NCBI GenBank assembly: GCA_934646115.1
Contig: CAKUEM010000031.1
Location: 1 to 20,613, forward strand
DNA: 20,613 nt
Direction: 5' to 3'
DNA from: an uncultured Oscillospiraceae bacterium
GTDB lineage: Bacteria > Bacillota > Clostridia > Oscillospirales > JAAYXM01
Below the pieces are notes generated by a model. The model saw nothing but the letters and a program-made list of their open reading frames with translations, searched no databases and was not told the origin of the DNA. Both the position numbers and the translations under genes were made by a program. Of the stretch, positions 20,549 to 20,613 are shown piece by piece (the first letter of the stretch is position 1; every line of letters starts with the position of its first letter).

Positions 20549-20613
20549 TAGAATTTTTCTCTCTCGCACAAGATGAATAGAAGCCCGTTAAGGGATAGGA
20601 AAACGCCGAAAAC

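Overview
The window reads as a chromosomal piece of a spore-forming member of the Bacillota, most likely class Clostridia, of fairly high GC (my impression, not computed). The grounds are a Firmicutes-type division cluster with the DUF881 and small basic protein genes before ftsZ, a meso-DAP type MurE motif, an rpmG-secE-nusG-rplKA-rplJL block, an L10 leader attenuator, spoIIR, and AGGAGG-type ribosome binding sites. I cannot name the genus.

Layout: (1) 1-9844, plus strand: the 3' part of a dcw operon: murE (cut by the window edge), murF, mraY, ftsW, murG, murA, ftsQ/divIB, a DUF881 protein, sbp, ftsZ. It makes and exports lipid II and builds the Z-ring. murD, murC, murB and ftsA are absent from this stretch. 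A well-formed promoter inside sbp can drive ftsZ alone, and a two-way terminator closes the block. (2) 9896-11362: a minus-strand Amidase_3-SH3 protein, a plus-strand tRNA-Asp with its own promoter, and minus-strand ruvX. (3) 11449-15164, plus strand: rpmG, secE, nusG, rplK, rplA, rplJ, rplL. Two RNA elements that look like the L1-binding part of 23S rRNA precede rplK and rplA. A promoter plus an L10-type attenuator precedes rplJ. rpoB does not follow rplL. (4) 15402-17869, minus strand: a tandem-domain P-loop ATPase (PRK06851-like), spoIIR, and a Gx/heptaprenyl diphosphate synthase component I-like membrane protein, probably from one promoter. (5) 17901-20548, plus strand: an AEC-family transporter and a membrane-anchored PdaC-like polysaccharide deacetylase, each with a recognisable promoter.

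The common themes are envelope growth and division (dcw, amidase, deacetylase), protein synthesis and export with feedback control on its own mRNA, and a sporulation signal. I see no phage module, insertion sequence, CRISPR array or defence system. The least ordinary items are the paired L1-stalk mimics, the alternative pairing in the L10 leader, the ATPase whose second P-loop has decayed, the amidase without the usual first zinc-ligand motif or a signal peptide, and the unusual FtsZ tail.
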